Positions 51,991-61,309 of a stretch of DNA of 64,000 nucleotides are shown here, piece after piece (within the stretch, counting starts at the first letter, position 1; every line of letters starts with the position of its first letter). Source of the DNA: Terrabacter sp. MAHUQ-38 (GTDB taxonomy: Bacteria > Actinomycetota > Actinomycetes > Actinomycetales > Dermatophilaceae); contig NZ_JACVCU010000007.1 of assembly GCF_014518425.1 (NCBI RefSeq), forward strand, positions 62,001 through 126,000, given 5' to 3'. Below the pieces are notes generated by a model that was given only the letters and a program-made list of their open reading frames with translations, was not told the origin of the DNA and did not search any database. Position numbers and translations under genes: made by a program.

Positions 51991-53172
51991 TCAGACGGTG
52001 GGTTGGGGCTGCCCATGCCGGTCCGCCAGTTCGTCGAGGTAGCGGCAGATGATGTCGATGCCTTGGCGCAGACTGGCCTTCGACGTAGCGAAGGAGATTC
52101 GAACGGCGTGTTCTCCGTGAGGGCCGTACTCCGCCCCGGCACGCACGAGCACACCTCGGTCGGAGAGGTCGTTGGCGACCGCCTCTGATGGGACGGGGTA
52201 GGGGTAGCGCAGGAACGCGTAGAAGGCGCCTTCAGGGCTACCCAAGCAGATGTCATCGCGACCGGACAGCAGCTGTATGGCGAAGTCGCGACGCTCGGCA
52301 TATGCGGTGACCATCGGCATGAGCTCTGCCTCCGTCAACTCCAGGGCGGCGAGGGCGGCGTGCTGGGTGAACGTGGCGAGCGATCCGTTGATGGTGCGGT
52401 GAATCCGGGCGATGGGCGCCACGAGGTGTTGCGGAGCCACCACATAGCCGATGCGCCACCCTGTCATTGCGTACGTCTTGGAGAAGGTCTGCACGAGCAG
52501 TGCACGTTCAGCCAGTCCAGGAACGTTGAGAACCGAGCTGTAGGTCGCATCGCCGAACACGAGACCGCTGTACGCCTCGTCCGAAATGACGAGGGTGTCG
52601 GTACCGTCAAGCAGGCGTGCGACGAATTGAAGTTCCTCGGCCGTGTGCACGATTCCGGTGGGGTTGCACGGGTTGCAGAAGACGAATGCGTCGGCGCCGG
52701 GCAGGGCAGCGGCCAAGGCGTCGAGGTCCCAGTGCAGATCGTCAGCCAGTGGCACGAGCACTGGTTCGGCGCCCACTAGCGCGACAAGGTCGGCGTACAG
52801 GGAGTACGTGGGTTCTGGCATGACGACCCGCGCGCCGGGATCCACGAGACCGAGGAAGACACAGGAAAGGCCCCCCGTGCCGCCGTGGGTGACGACCACT
52901 TGCTCCGGAGCGTAGGGACGCCCCGTCTGCAGGGTGGTGCGTGCGGCGATAGCCTGCCGCAGCTGTGGCAGCCCGTTCTGATCGGCGTAGTGCGTCTCTC
53001 CCCGTTCGATGGCAGCGATACCGGCGGAGGACACCTGGGCCGGGGTGGGGAAGTCCGGTTCGCCCATCGCCAGTGACACGGTGCCTGCGGCGGCGGGCTT
53101 GAGTGCCGGGCGACGCGAAACCTGCGCTATGTCGTTCGCTCGTTGGGAGGTGTGGGCTGGTGACATGTCCAT
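51991..53172 (-). CDS. PLP-dependent aminotransferase, class I/II
   Basis: A 393-residue fold-type I aminotransferase related to aspartate/aromatic transaminases. Gly-rich pocket THGGTGGL, Asn in FCNPCNPTG, Asp in VISDEAYSG and the PLP lysine K232 in TFSKTYAMTGWRIG are all visible, followed by the carboxylate-binding Arg (AVRISFATSKA). The substrate is unknown. It lies between the esterase and the GH2 glycosidase genes, which implies a nitrogen-containing breakdown product or amino-sugar. Confidence 0.92.
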   Translation of the reverse strand: MDMSPAHTSQRANDIAQVSRRPALKPAAAGTVSLAMGEPDFPTPAQVSSAGIAAIERGETHYADQNGLPQLRQAIAARTTLQTGRPYAPEQVVVTHGGTGGLSCVFLGLVDPGARVVMPEPTYSLYADLVALVGAEPVLVPLADDLHWDLDALAAALPGADAFVFCNPCNPTGIVHTAEELQFVARLLDGTDTLVISDEAYSGLVFGDATYSSVLNVPGLAERALLVQTFSKTYAMTGWRIGYVVAPQHLVAPIARIHRTINGSLATFTQHAALAALELTEAELMPMVTAYAERRDFAIQLLSGRDDICLGSPEGAFYAFLRYPYPVPSEAVANDLSDRGVLVRAGAEYGPHGEHAVRISFATSKASLRQGIDIICRYLDELADRHGQPQPTV

Positions 53173-53224
53173 GCTGCTTTCTTCCCGGTGGCTTGTGTGC
53201 TGATTGGCCTCGCTGTCGGCCGTT

Positions 53225-55651
53225 CTAGGTCACGTTGATCTCGAGGCTGGCCTCAGGTAGGCCGTCAGCGACGGCACGCACGGTGATCTGGCCGGTGTCC
53301 CCGGTCGCACGGATGACGGCAAGCGCCCGCCCTCTGTAGGTCGTGGAGGTGTGGTCGAGAAAGGGCTCAACTGTCGACGGCGCGCCGGTTCCGAAGCCTT
53401 GGAGCACAGCGGGCCCATCGACCTCGATGGTGATCTGCCGGTCCCGGATCGGGTTCACCACGCCGCCATCGTCGACGAGGGACAGTTCGACGTGGACCAG
53501 ATGTTGGTTGTTCGCGGCCAGATCGCTCCGGTCTACCTCGACCGACAGGTGTGCGGGTTCGGCCGCCGTGCGGAGGGCGCATCGTCCGACTTCCTGTCCA
53601 TCGCGGTAGGAGATCGCCTCGAGAACGCCGGGCTGGTACGGGATTTGCGCCTCGGCGACCAGTTCTCTGCAGCTTCCAACGGCGACGGTCGCTACGGTGT
53701 CGCCGTTGAGTCGGAACTCGACGTCGGTTCCGGTGGCGTAGGCCTCGACGTGGACCGGCGACCCGACGGGCGTGTCCCAGGTCCAGCTGGCGGTCGTGTC
53801 CGTCCATGTCCAGGCCTTGGCCTCGACGACGTATCCGTCGACGCGAGGAGGGGCAACGGCGAGGTATGGGGTGTCCGTGAGGCCATACACCAGTTCGCGG
53901 TAGTAGGAGATCGGCAGTCGTTGCCCGGTGATGTCGAGGTCGCCGCAGTCGATGGTGAGCCACGGGTAGGGAGCGCGGTGCACCTCTTCGTCCTCGGGAT
54001 AGACCGGCCGGCCGGTGCCGGCTTCGCCGAGGAAATCCCAGCCGATCCAGGTGAAGTCACCGATCACGTGTGCGTTCTCAGTGACGAGTTTCCAGAGGTG
54101 GGCGATCTTCGTCGGGAAGGTCTCCGAGCCCACGACCACGCGGTTGGGGAAGCGGCCCTTGTCCAGCACGTAGCGGCTGTCGCCGTAGTTGAGCCCGACG
54201 ACGTCCTGTACTGACGCGGGTTCGACGAGCCGCTCGCCGACGACGTCCGAGGCCATCAGCCTGTCGACCAGGTCCGTGAGCCGGGCGAGGTACTCGTTCA
54301 GCCCTTCTGGCTCGTCGTTCGACGTGGCTTCCGTCAGCGAAGCGATCTCGTCGCGTGCGATGTACATGCCCTGAAGGGCGTGGGTGACGAGTCGTGTGGG
54401 ATCGTTCGCGCGGACGCGTTCGGCGAGCTGCCGCCCCAAGCGTGCCCCTTCGGTGGTGCCAGCCTCGATGATCTCGTTCCCGATGGAGTACATGATGACG
54501 CTCGGGTGGTTGACGTCCTTGGCGACCATTGCGTCAATGTCCCGCTCCCACCAGTTCAGGAACTGGTGGGAGTAGTCATCATCCGACTTGGCGAAGGTCC
54601 AGGCGTCGAACGCCTCGTCCATGACGAGCATGCCGAGCCGGTCACACGCCTCCAGCATGCTGACGCTGAGCGGGTTGTGCGCGGACCGGATGGCGTTGAA
54701 TCCGGCTGCTTTCAGCTTGCGGACCCGGCGCTCTGAGGCGTCTGCGAAGTCTGCGGCGCCGAGAACACCATTGTCGTGGTGTACCCCGGCACCGCGAAGC
54801 TTGATCGTCTCGCCGTTGATGCGAAGCCCGCGGATCGGGTCAGCGGTGACCGTCCGGATCCCGAAGGACGATCTCGCTTCGTCGACGTCGCCTCGGTCAT
54901 CATGGAGCCGCACCGTTGCCTCGTATAGGCGGGGCGAATCGACGTTCCACAGCGATGGGTTCCGGATGTAGGCGCGCTGCCTGGCGATCGCGGCCTCGCC
55001 AGCGCGAAGGGTCAGCCGGGACTGGTCCGATGCGACCACGTTTCCGTCGTCGTCTCGAACGAGGAGCTCCATCTGCACGGTGCGGGTGCCCGTGTCTTCG
55101 TTGATCACCCTGGTCGCCACCGCGACGGTCGCCAGGTCCGCGTCGACGTCGGGAGTGGTCACTCGGATGCCGTTGGGAACGATGTGGACCAGCTCGCCGA
55201 TGAGCAGGTGAACTGGTCGGTAGATGCCGCCGCCGGAGTACCAGCGCGAGTCGTCTTGGGCGCGGGCGTCGACGCGGATGGTGTTGGTCTGCCCGTACTT
55301 GAGGTGCGGGTCGGCGCTGATATGGAAGCCGGTGTAGCCGTAAGCCCACTGGCCGGCGAGCACGCCGTTGATGTAGACCATGGCGTTTCGGTAGACGCCT
55401 TCGAACTCGAAGGTGACGCGCTTGAGCGCCCACTCCCGGGGCACGTGGAATGACTTCTCGTAGGTCCAGTTGCCGCCGCGGAAGTATCCGAGCGCTGGGC
55501 CGCCGGAGTGGTCGGCAGACCGGCCCATGGTCAGCATGGCGTCGTGCGGCAGGGTCACCAGGTCCCGGTCTGGCCCGTCGAAGACGATCGCTGCGTGCAC
55601 CGAGGCAAATGGGCCGAAGCGCCAGTCGCCGTTGAACGGTTGACGAAGCAT
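53225..55651 (-). CDS. family GH2 glycoside hydrolase
   Basis: An 808-residue GH2 enzyme. The N-terminal sugar-binding jelly roll (GNWTYEKSFHVPREWA) and Ig-like domain precede the TIM barrel, with acid/base Glu393 in SIGNEIIEAG and nucleophile Glu510 in VVVGSETFPTK. A DUF4982-like domain and an Ig-like (invasin-type) C-terminal domain follow. GH2 enzymes cleave beta-galactosides, beta-mannosides or beta-glucuronides; specificity is not readable. No signal peptide, so it acts on imported glycoside. It follows the RraA-type gene by 17 bases. Confidence 0.93.
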   Translation of the reverse strand: MLRQPFNGDWRFGPFASVHAAIVFDGPDRDLVTLPHDAMLTMGRSADHSGGPALGYFRGGNWTYEKSFHVPREWALKRVTFEFEGVYRNAMVYINGVLAGQWAYGYTGFHISADPHLKYGQTNTIRVDARAQDDSRWYSGGGIYRPVHLLIGELVHIVPNGIRVTTPDVDADLATVAVATRVINEDTGTRTVQMELLVRDDDGNVVASDQSRLTLRAGEAAIARQRAYIRNPSLWNVDSPRLYEATVRLHDDRGDVDEARSSFGIRTVTADPIRGLRINGETIKLRGAGVHHDNGVLGAADFADASERRVRKLKAAGFNAIRSAHNPLSVSMLEACDRLGMLVMDEAFDAWTFAKSDDDYSHQFLNWWERDIDAMVAKDVNHPSVIMYSIGNEIIEAGTTEGARLGRQLAERVRANDPTRLVTHALQGMYIARDEIASLTEATSNDEPEGLNEYLARLTDLVDRLMASDVVGERLVEPASVQDVVGLNYGDSRYVLDKGRFPNRVVVGSETFPTKIAHLWKLVTENAHVIGDFTWIGWDFLGEAGTGRPVYPEDEEVHRAPYPWLTIDCGDLDITGQRLPISYYRELVYGLTDTPYLAVAPPRVDGYVVEAKAWTWTDTTASWTWDTPVGSPVHVEAYATGTDVEFRLNGDTVATVAVGSCRELVAEAQIPYQPGVLEAISYRDGQEVGRCALRTAAEPAHLSVEVDRSDLAANNQHLVHVELSLVDDGGVVNPIRDRQITIEVDGPAVLQGFGTGAPSTVEPFLDHTSTTYRGRALAVIRATGDTGQITVRAVADGLPEASLEINVT

Positions 55652-55668
55652 GTGTCTGCGTTCCCTTC

Positions 55669-56346
55669 TCAGTGGGTCGATGTGGCGGCGACATCGCCGG
55701 CGTGGTTCCGCATCCGGGTCTCCGACTCACGAATGCGGGCGAGTTCGGTGATGACGTTCTGGGTCTTGTATCGGGGTATGGCTGCGATGCCGTCGGAATC
55801 GGCGACCACGAGGTCGCCCGGGTGAATGACCACGCCGCCGATGGCGACCGGCGTGCCGATCGCACCGGGGCCGTTCTTCCAGGGTCCAGCGGGAACGACC
55901 GCGCGTGACCAGATGGGGAAACCTAGTCGTCGAATCTCGTCTCGGTCTCGGATCGCTCCGTCGACAATTGCTCCGACCGCTCCGCGTGATCGGAACATGT
56001 GCGCCAAGATGTCGCCCATGACGGCGCGCCCGAGGTAGCCGAACCCGTTGACGACGATGAAGTCACCGGCCTGCACCTGCCGGACGGCCTCGATGACGGC
56101 CAGGTCGTCCCCGGCGACAGCGAGCACGGTCAAAGCGCTGCCGACCGCCCGGCAACCATCCCAGAGGGCAGTGATGCCTCCGTCCGGCATCCCTAGACGG
56201 CCGAGTGCGTCACCGACGTTCGCGGTGGAGTAGTTGGCCAACTGCTCGAGGGCAGCCCTGTCTGGCCGCTCCCAATCGGGGCCGAGTTCAATGTTGCTGG
56301 GCGCGCCTGATGCGGTGTAGTCGCCGAATGGCATTGTGTCGGTCAC
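55669..56346 (-). CDS. RraA-family protein (HMG/CHA aldolase-like)
   Basis: A 225-residue protein of the RraA fold. Conserved GDIL-x-H region (AVMGDILAHMFRSRGAVG), VIEAVRQVQAGDFIVVNG and VVIHPGDLVVADSDG are typical. Class II pyruvate aldolases such as 4-hydroxy-4-methyl-2-oxoglutarate aldolase share the fold and bind Mg via an Asp in GDIRDRD-like motifs; here the stretch is VDGAIRDRDEIRRLG, containing the D and R expected. A catabolic aldolase for a keto-acid product is likely, but RNase-E-regulator-type function cannot be excluded. Confidence 0.8.
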   Translation of the reverse strand: MTDTMPFGDYTASGAPSNIELGPDWERPDRAALEQLANYSTANVGDALGRLGMPDGGITALWDGCRAVGSALTVLAVAGDDLAVIEAVRQVQAGDFIVVNGFGYLGRAVMGDILAHMFRSRGAVGAIVDGAIRDRDEIRRLGFPIWSRAVVPAGPWKNGPGAIGTPVAIGGVVIHPGDLVVADSDGIAAIPRYKTQNVITELARIRESETRMRNHAGDVAATSTH

Positions 56347-56480
56347 GGGTGGGATCTCCAGTGTCGTAGCTCTGGGACCGTCGTCAGATGCTGTCCCTTG
56401 GGTGCGTGTGCGTGTGCGTGGGTGCTTTGGGTCTGCGAGTCATTGCCGGTCGAGCTGACGGGGGGGCCGCCGGGAATGGG

Positions 56481-57365
56481 CTACTTCACGCTGCCCGCGG
56501 CGAGTCCGGTGCGCCAATACCGTTGCAAGATCAGGAAGGCGACGATCAGTGGCAGCACCGAAACAAACGAGCCGGTGATGGTGACGCTGTACGGGATACC
56601 GCCGTTGACTTGTTCCCGCCAGTTTGCGAGTCCAACGGTGACCGGCTGCAGTGTGTCGCTGTTGAGCATGAGCACTGGCAGCAGGTAGTTGCTCCAGATG
56701 GCGACGAACTGATAGAGGAAGACGGTGACCAGCCCGGGCGCCAGGATCGGCAGGACGACCTGCCAGAAGATGCGGGCCTCGCTGCTGCCATCGATCCGTC
56801 CCGCCTCAAGCAGCTCGTCGGGAACTGAGGCCTCCACGTAGACCCGGCACAGGTACACGCCGAATGGGCTCACCAGCGCGGGCAGCAGCACCGCCCAGTA
56901 GGTGTTGACCAGATGGGCTCCGCTAGCCATCAGGTACAGCGGCACCGCGAACATCACCGGCGGCACGAGCACGGCGCCCAGGATGATGTTGGCGACCAGG
57001 TTGCGCCCTCGGAACGGATACTTGGCCAGCGAGTATCCCGCCATCGCCGACAGGATGGTGCTGCCGGTGGCGCCGACGACGCAGTAGATGACGCTGTTCA
57101 ACATCCATCTGGCGAAGATGCCGTCCTGCTGCTTGAAGACATCAACGAGGTTGTCGAAGAAGTTGAGGCTCGCGAACCACAGTCCGTTGGTGGTGAACAG
57201 GTCGTTGCTGCTCTTCGTGGAGGACACCAGGAGCCACCAGACCGGTACCAGGGTGTACAGCCCGAACAGGGCCATCACGATGAACGCGCCAGTCCTGCCG
57301 GCGGGTGTCCCCTGCCGGCCCCGGGGCGGCGAGTTGGGCGCCGTGGCTCTCGTGACAGCGGTCAT
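56481..57365 (-). CDS. carbohydrate ABC permease (MalG type)
   Basis: A 294-residue permease with about six helices. The EAA loop is LLEAGRIDGSSEARIFWQVVL, and the ending GLAAGSVK is characteristic of MalG-type subunits. It overlaps the upstream permease by four bases (ATGA), so both are co-translated. Its ATPase partner is absent from the operon. Confidence 0.93.
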   Translation of the reverse strand: MTAVTRATAPNSPPRGRQGTPAGRTGAFIVMALFGLYTLVPVWWLLVSSTKSSNDLFTTNGLWFASLNFFDNLVDVFKQQDGIFARWMLNSVIYCVVGATGSTILSAMAGYSLAKYPFRGRNLVANIILGAVLVPPVMFAVPLYLMASGAHLVNTYWAVLLPALVSPFGVYLCRVYVEASVPDELLEAGRIDGSSEARIFWQVVLPILAPGLVTVFLYQFVAIWSNYLLPVLMLNSDTLQPVTVGLANWREQVNGGIPYSVTITGSFVSVLPLIVAFLILQRYWRTGLAAGSVK

Positions 57366-58324
57366 GACTGACGCTCCTTCCGCTGGGACAGCTTGAGGGC
57401 TCCGAACGACAACACGAAGGTCAGCGCCGCCAAGAGGATCGACTGGGCTGCTGCAGCGTTGTAGTTGTTCGTCGCCGTGGACTCCTGGACGGCCATGATG
57501 GGTGTGAACGAGGAACTAATTGCCGGCGACACCTGGTGCAGGATCTCCGGGTCGTTGTAGAGCTGGGCGGTGCCGATCATGGAGAAGATGGTGGTCAGAA
57601 CGAGTGCGGGACGTACCGCGGGGATCTTGATGTGCCAGGCCACCCGCCACTCTCCGCAGCCGTCCACACGGCCAGCCTCGCCGAGCTCAGTCGGGATGGC
57701 TTGGAGCGCGGAGTAGATGACGAGCATGTTGAAGCCGGTGTACGACCAGGTCATCATGTTGGCGATCGCGACGTAGACGAGGTTGCCGGACAAGAGGTCC
57801 ACATCGAGCCCGACGCGGCTGAGTGCAGCCGTGATCGGACTGATGCTCGGCTGGTACAGGAAGGACCACATGATCGCAGCGCTCACCCCTGGCAGGGCGT
57901 AGGGAAGGAAGTAGATCAGCCGGAACGTTCGCTTCAGCCGGGCAACCGCCGAGTCCAGGAGCAGCGCCAGGACCAGGGCGAGGCCCATCATCAAGGGCAC
58001 CTGCACGAGGCCGATCAACACAACCCGAAGCAGGGACGCCGTGAACGCGGAGTCCTGGAGGGCAGCCAGGTAGTTCGAGAAGCCCACGAAGGCGTTCTTG
58101 GGCGCGCCCAGCCCGAGTCCGCTTCGCTCGACCCGAAACAGGCTCTGCGCCAGCGCATAGCCGATCGGCGCCAGCATCAGCGCACAGAACAGGATCCCGA
58201 ACGGAGTCAGAAAGAGCAGGGCCGAGCGGGTTCTCCGGTGGCCTGCCGACCGGCGGCGCGCTCGGCGTGCCATGACAACGTGGCTGTCCTGCTGTGGCGC
58301 GATCGTTGTCGCCATGCCTGCCAC
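57362..58324 (-). CDS. carbohydrate ABC permease (MalF type)
   Basis: A 320-residue permease with a basic N-terminus and six helices; the EAA loop is LGEAGRVDGCGEWRVAWHI. It is smaller than true MalF (no P2 loop). It pairs with the downstream MalG-type subunit and the binding protein upstream to import a glycoside. Confidence 0.93.
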   Translation of the reverse strand: MAGMATTIAPQQDSHVVMARRARRRSAGHRRTRSALLFLTPFGILFCALMLAPIGYALAQSLFRVERSGLGLGAPKNAFVGFSNYLAALQDSAFTASLLRVVLIGLVQVPLMMGLALVLALLLDSAVARLKRTFRLIYFLPYALPGVSAAIMWSFLYQPSISPITAALSRVGLDVDLLSGNLVYVAIANMMTWSYTGFNMLVIYSALQAIPTELGEAGRVDGCGEWRVAWHIKIPAVRPALVLTTIFSMIGTAQLYNDPEILHQVSPAISSSFTPIMAVQESTATNNYNAAAAQSILLAALTFVLSFGALKLSQRKERQS

Positions 58325-58360
58325 TTCCTTTCGCCCTGATGGGGGAGTCTGCAGCGCCGG

Positions 58361-59671
58361 TCAGTCCGAGACGCTCAGCCCCTGGCCCTTCATGCCGGAG
58401 ACGGTCTTGGCCTGCACCTTGGTGACGAGCTCGGGGATGGTGCCCTCACCCGCACCGACCTTCTTAAGGCCGTCCTTGAAGTCGGGCTGGACCGCCGTCA
58501 TGGTCGGTCCCCACACCCAGCCCTCCGGGATGTTGGCGGCGGCTTCCCTGAAGACCGCGTAGATGTTCTTGCCGCCGAAGTACTCTGACGGCTGGTTCGC
58601 GGTCGGTAGCTGCTGTCCGGCCTTTGCGGCCGGGTAGATGCCGGTGTTCTGGATGAGGCTCGTGACACTGCCGTTGTCGGTGCTCAGCCACACCGCGGCC
58701 TCGGTCGCCTCCTTGAGGTTCTTGCAACCCTTGAGCACCGCAGTGGCGGAGCCGCCGCGGTTGCCGGACGCCTTTTCTCCGGCAGTCCACTGCGGCATCG
58801 GTGCCACCGACCACTTGCCAGACGCGCCCGGCGCGTTCTCCTCGATCAGCGCCGACGCCCACACGGCGCCCACATAAGACAGCACCCGGCCGTCTTGGAT
58901 GTCCTTGTACCACGCGGTGTCGAACGTCGGCTCGCTGACAACGAGCTTCTTGTCCAGCAGGCCCTGCCAGTACTGCGCCACCTTCTGAGTCTGCGCGTTG
59001 TCGATCGTCACCTGCCACGCGTTGTTCTTCGTGCCGAACCATTTGCTGCCGGTCTGCCACGTCAGCGCGCCCAGGTCATAGGCACTCTCTGGCAGGGTTG
59101 TCAGGTAGGCCTTCGCGTCCGCGGCATGAACCTTCTGCGCGGCGGCCGCGAACTCGTCCCACGTGGTCGGAGCCGTGATCCCATACTTCTTGAAGAGGTC
59201 CGACCGGTAAAACAGGGCCTCCGGCCCTAGATCGACGGGGATGCCGAAGAGCTGGCCACCGATGCCGGACAGGCCCCAAGCCCATGGGACGAACTTGTCC
59301 TTGCTCGGGTTCGCGTACTCCGATACGTCTTCGACGGCGTCTGCGGCCGCGAAGCTGGGCAAGGTGTCGTAGCCGACCTGCCCCAGGCACGGAGCGTTGC
59401 CGGCCTTGACGGCGTTCAGCATCTTGGCGTACCCGCCGGCGCTGCCCGGGGAGATCTGGCTGTAGTTGATCTTGACGTCCTTGTGGGACTGGTTGAACAG
59501 GGCCACTGCCTTGTCCAGACCGATCGCCGAACCCCAGAACTCCACCGTCACCGGACCAGCGCCTCCAGGTCCCTGAGCGCCCTCCTGGCCGGACGAGCTG
59601 CACGCCCCGAGAGCCGTGAGCGATGCCGCGGCGACTACCGCGCCAACCCGCTTGGTAAGTGGCAAAGCCAT
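58361..59671 (-). CDS. extracellular sugar-binding lipoprotein
   Basis: A 436-residue solute-binding protein. Lipobox LTALGAC, then a Gly-rich linker and a binding fold with VTVEFWGSAIGLDKAVALF and WALSTDNGSV-like motifs of the cluster B (carbohydrate) class. ATG 59671 follows GGAGTTTCG and is chosen over ATG 59686. First gene of the operon, so it is likely the most strongly expressed. The specific sugar is unknown. Confidence 0.92.
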   Translation of the reverse strand: MALPLTKRVGAVVAAASLTALGACSSSGQEGAQGPGGAGPVTVEFWGSAIGLDKAVALFNQSHKDVKINYSQISPGSAGGYAKMLNAVKAGNAPCLGQVGYDTLPSFAAADAVEDVSEYANPSKDKFVPWAWGLSGIGGQLFGIPVDLGPEALFYRSDLFKKYGITAPTTWDEFAAAAQKVHAADAKAYLTTLPESAYDLGALTWQTGSKWFGTKNNAWQVTIDNAQTQKVAQYWQGLLDKKLVVSEPTFDTAWYKDIQDGRVLSYVGAVWASALIEENAPGASGKWSVAPMPQWTAGEKASGNRGGSATAVLKGCKNLKEATEAAVWLSTDNGSVTSLIQNTGIYPAAKAGQQLPTANQPSEYFGGKNIYAVFREAAANIPEGWVWGPTMTAVQPDFKDGLKKVGAGEGTIPELVTKVQAKTVSGMKGQGLSVSD

Positions 59672-60013
59672 CGAAACTCCTTCCATCGCCCCGCCCAGCG
59701 GGACTCGCCGATTACACCCAGGAGAGCCATCGCCGTTGTACGACGATCACCTGCCTAGTTTGAGAACTGGGTCTCACTTCATCGTTGTTGAGTTGCGTTC
59801 GAGCGGCCTGAGGCCTTCGGCCCCGGATCCCGGAGGTGTGTCATCGAGGGCTGGACACCCGGTGAAACTGCGACAGCGCTCTTACTTAGGTGATGACTAT
59901 GCCGCTGCTCGGGCATGCTGTCAAGGGTCCGCCTGTACAGGCCGGGAGCTTGCGTCTGCTATCTTTGCGCCGTGCAACCGAGAGACGACTATCTGTTTGG
60001 TCTTGGATGAACC
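59672..60013. promoter_or_regulatory. divergent promoter region between sugar-binding protein and TetR gene
   Basis: About 340 bases. A 10-base perfect palindrome CCTGTACAGG (59932-59941) is the best operator candidate for the TetR-type regulator. No intact gene. Other inverted segments are weak. Confidence 0.45.
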
Positions 60014-60712
60014 ATGACGACTGGTGAGGTCCAGGGTCCAGCAAGGAGGCCGCGCACATCCCGCGGCCCACGCAGCGACGCCCTCCGCAACCGGCGGAAG
60101 CTGCTCGAGGCCGTGAGCAAGATCCTGCGGACGAACCCCGAAGCGCTCGGCATGCCAACCGTTGCCGAGGCGGCCGGCCTGTCGGTGGCCACCGCCTACC
60201 GCTACTTCACGTCACTCGAGGAACTACTCACCAGCTACATGCGCGGGGTCGTCGTCGAGCTCCGGGACTACAGCCACGACTGCCCAGAAGCCGGCACGGC
60301 GCTCTTCGAGAAGGTCGTTGTCCACTGGGTCGGGCAGCTCAAGGTTCATGGCCCCGCCATGATCCAACTGCGTTCTCGCATAGGGTTCCTCCGCCGCCTG
60401 TCGGAGAACGACGACCTCCTGCTGGGCGTGCGGGACGCCTGGGAAAGGCCCATCCGCGGAGTGATGCGGCAACTCGGCATCCCCGACGAACACTTCAACC
60501 AAGCCTTGTTCCTGCACAACGTGTTGTTCGACCCACGTGACGTCCTCGACCTCCTCGACACCGGCATGGCAGAAGACGAGGCCATCGACCGACTCGTCGG
60601 CGCCTTCTACGGCGCGCTCCAAGGATGGACCGAACCCAAGACCGGCCAGGCGCGAGGACGCGCCGCTCGAGGCAACTCCAGCGGGCGACGTTCCGGCACC
60701 ACAGCGTCCTGA
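60014..60712 (+). CDS. TetR-family regulator of the glycoside operon
   Basis: A 232-residue regulator. The HTH is TVAEAAGLSVATAYRYF (residues ~50-66) preceded by LRNRRKLLEAVSKILR; the C-terminal helical ligand domain spans ~80-215, with a low-complexity Arg/Gly/Ser tail. Its divergent position next to the ABC operon indicates that it controls that operon, probably by sensing the glycoside or a product. Start ATG 60014. Confidence 0.85.
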   Translation: MTTGEVQGPARRPRTSRGPRSDALRNRRKLLEAVSKILRTNPEALGMPTVAEAAGLSVATAYRYFTSLEELLTSYMRGVVVELRDYSHDCPEAGTALFEKVVVHWVGQLKVHGPAMIQLRSRIGFLRRLSENDDLLLGVRDAWERPIRGVMRQLGIPDEHFNQALFLHNVLFDPRDVLDLLDTGMAEDEAIDRLVGAFYGALQGWTEPKTGQARGRAARGNSSGRRSGTTAS

Positions 60713-61309
60713 AACAGGACGCGCCCGCTCTGGCCGGGTTGGCCCTCGACACACAGGCGAGCCGCGCCCAATCGTGCCCGAGACAAGCCTCGCCCTCGGC
60801 ATGCCGCGCTATGTAACATCAACGCGACAAGCGCCGCGCCCCCATAACTACACGCCCTGCTTTACCTCGCAGGCGGCGATGTGACGCACGTCCCGACGGC
60901 TCGCCGCCCCTTCGTATGCCGCGCACGTGGTTTACCGGGACTGTCGAAGTGCGGATGCGGCGATCGCCTGTCCGAGCGTGCGGGGCGAGTGAGGCTGGTT
61001 ATGGACGTCGATCGGCCGATCACGGCGCAGGCCTGGGTCGATTCCCGGTACCTGAGCCCCGTTCAGCCCGCCTGACTCCCTCGCGCCCAGTGCGCCACCC
61101 CAACCGGCCTCGCCGCCAACCGACCCCCGCACCACGCTGCCTCCCCGCCACCCCGCCACCGCCACCCATCGGCCCGGCCCCGTCGCCCGCCGGAGCCCTC
61201 GTCCCCGTCCTCCTAGCCCAACTGGGCCATCTTTTGCTCCACACGTCTGGCACCAAAGGTGGGGCTCCCGCCGATGGTGACCCGCCGACGGGGTGGTTCG
61301 GGGGTGACG
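60713..61309. other. 600-base region upstream of relaxase, possible oriT
   Basis: No intact gene recognised. A perfect 12-bp palindrome GATCGGCCGATC (61010-61021) lies near the middle. A long C-rich stretch (about 61075-61210) follows, and GCCCA-ac-TGGGC (61216-61227) forms a small hairpin 80 bases before the relaxase. Such a strand-biased area with inverted repeats before a MobF gene is a plausible oriT; the nick site is not defined. Confidence 0.35.

Noticed and set aside
61001-61075. 24-codon frame (MDVDRPITAQ...) upstream of relaxase
   Set aside because: No ribosome site and it spans the palindrome; more likely non-coding.
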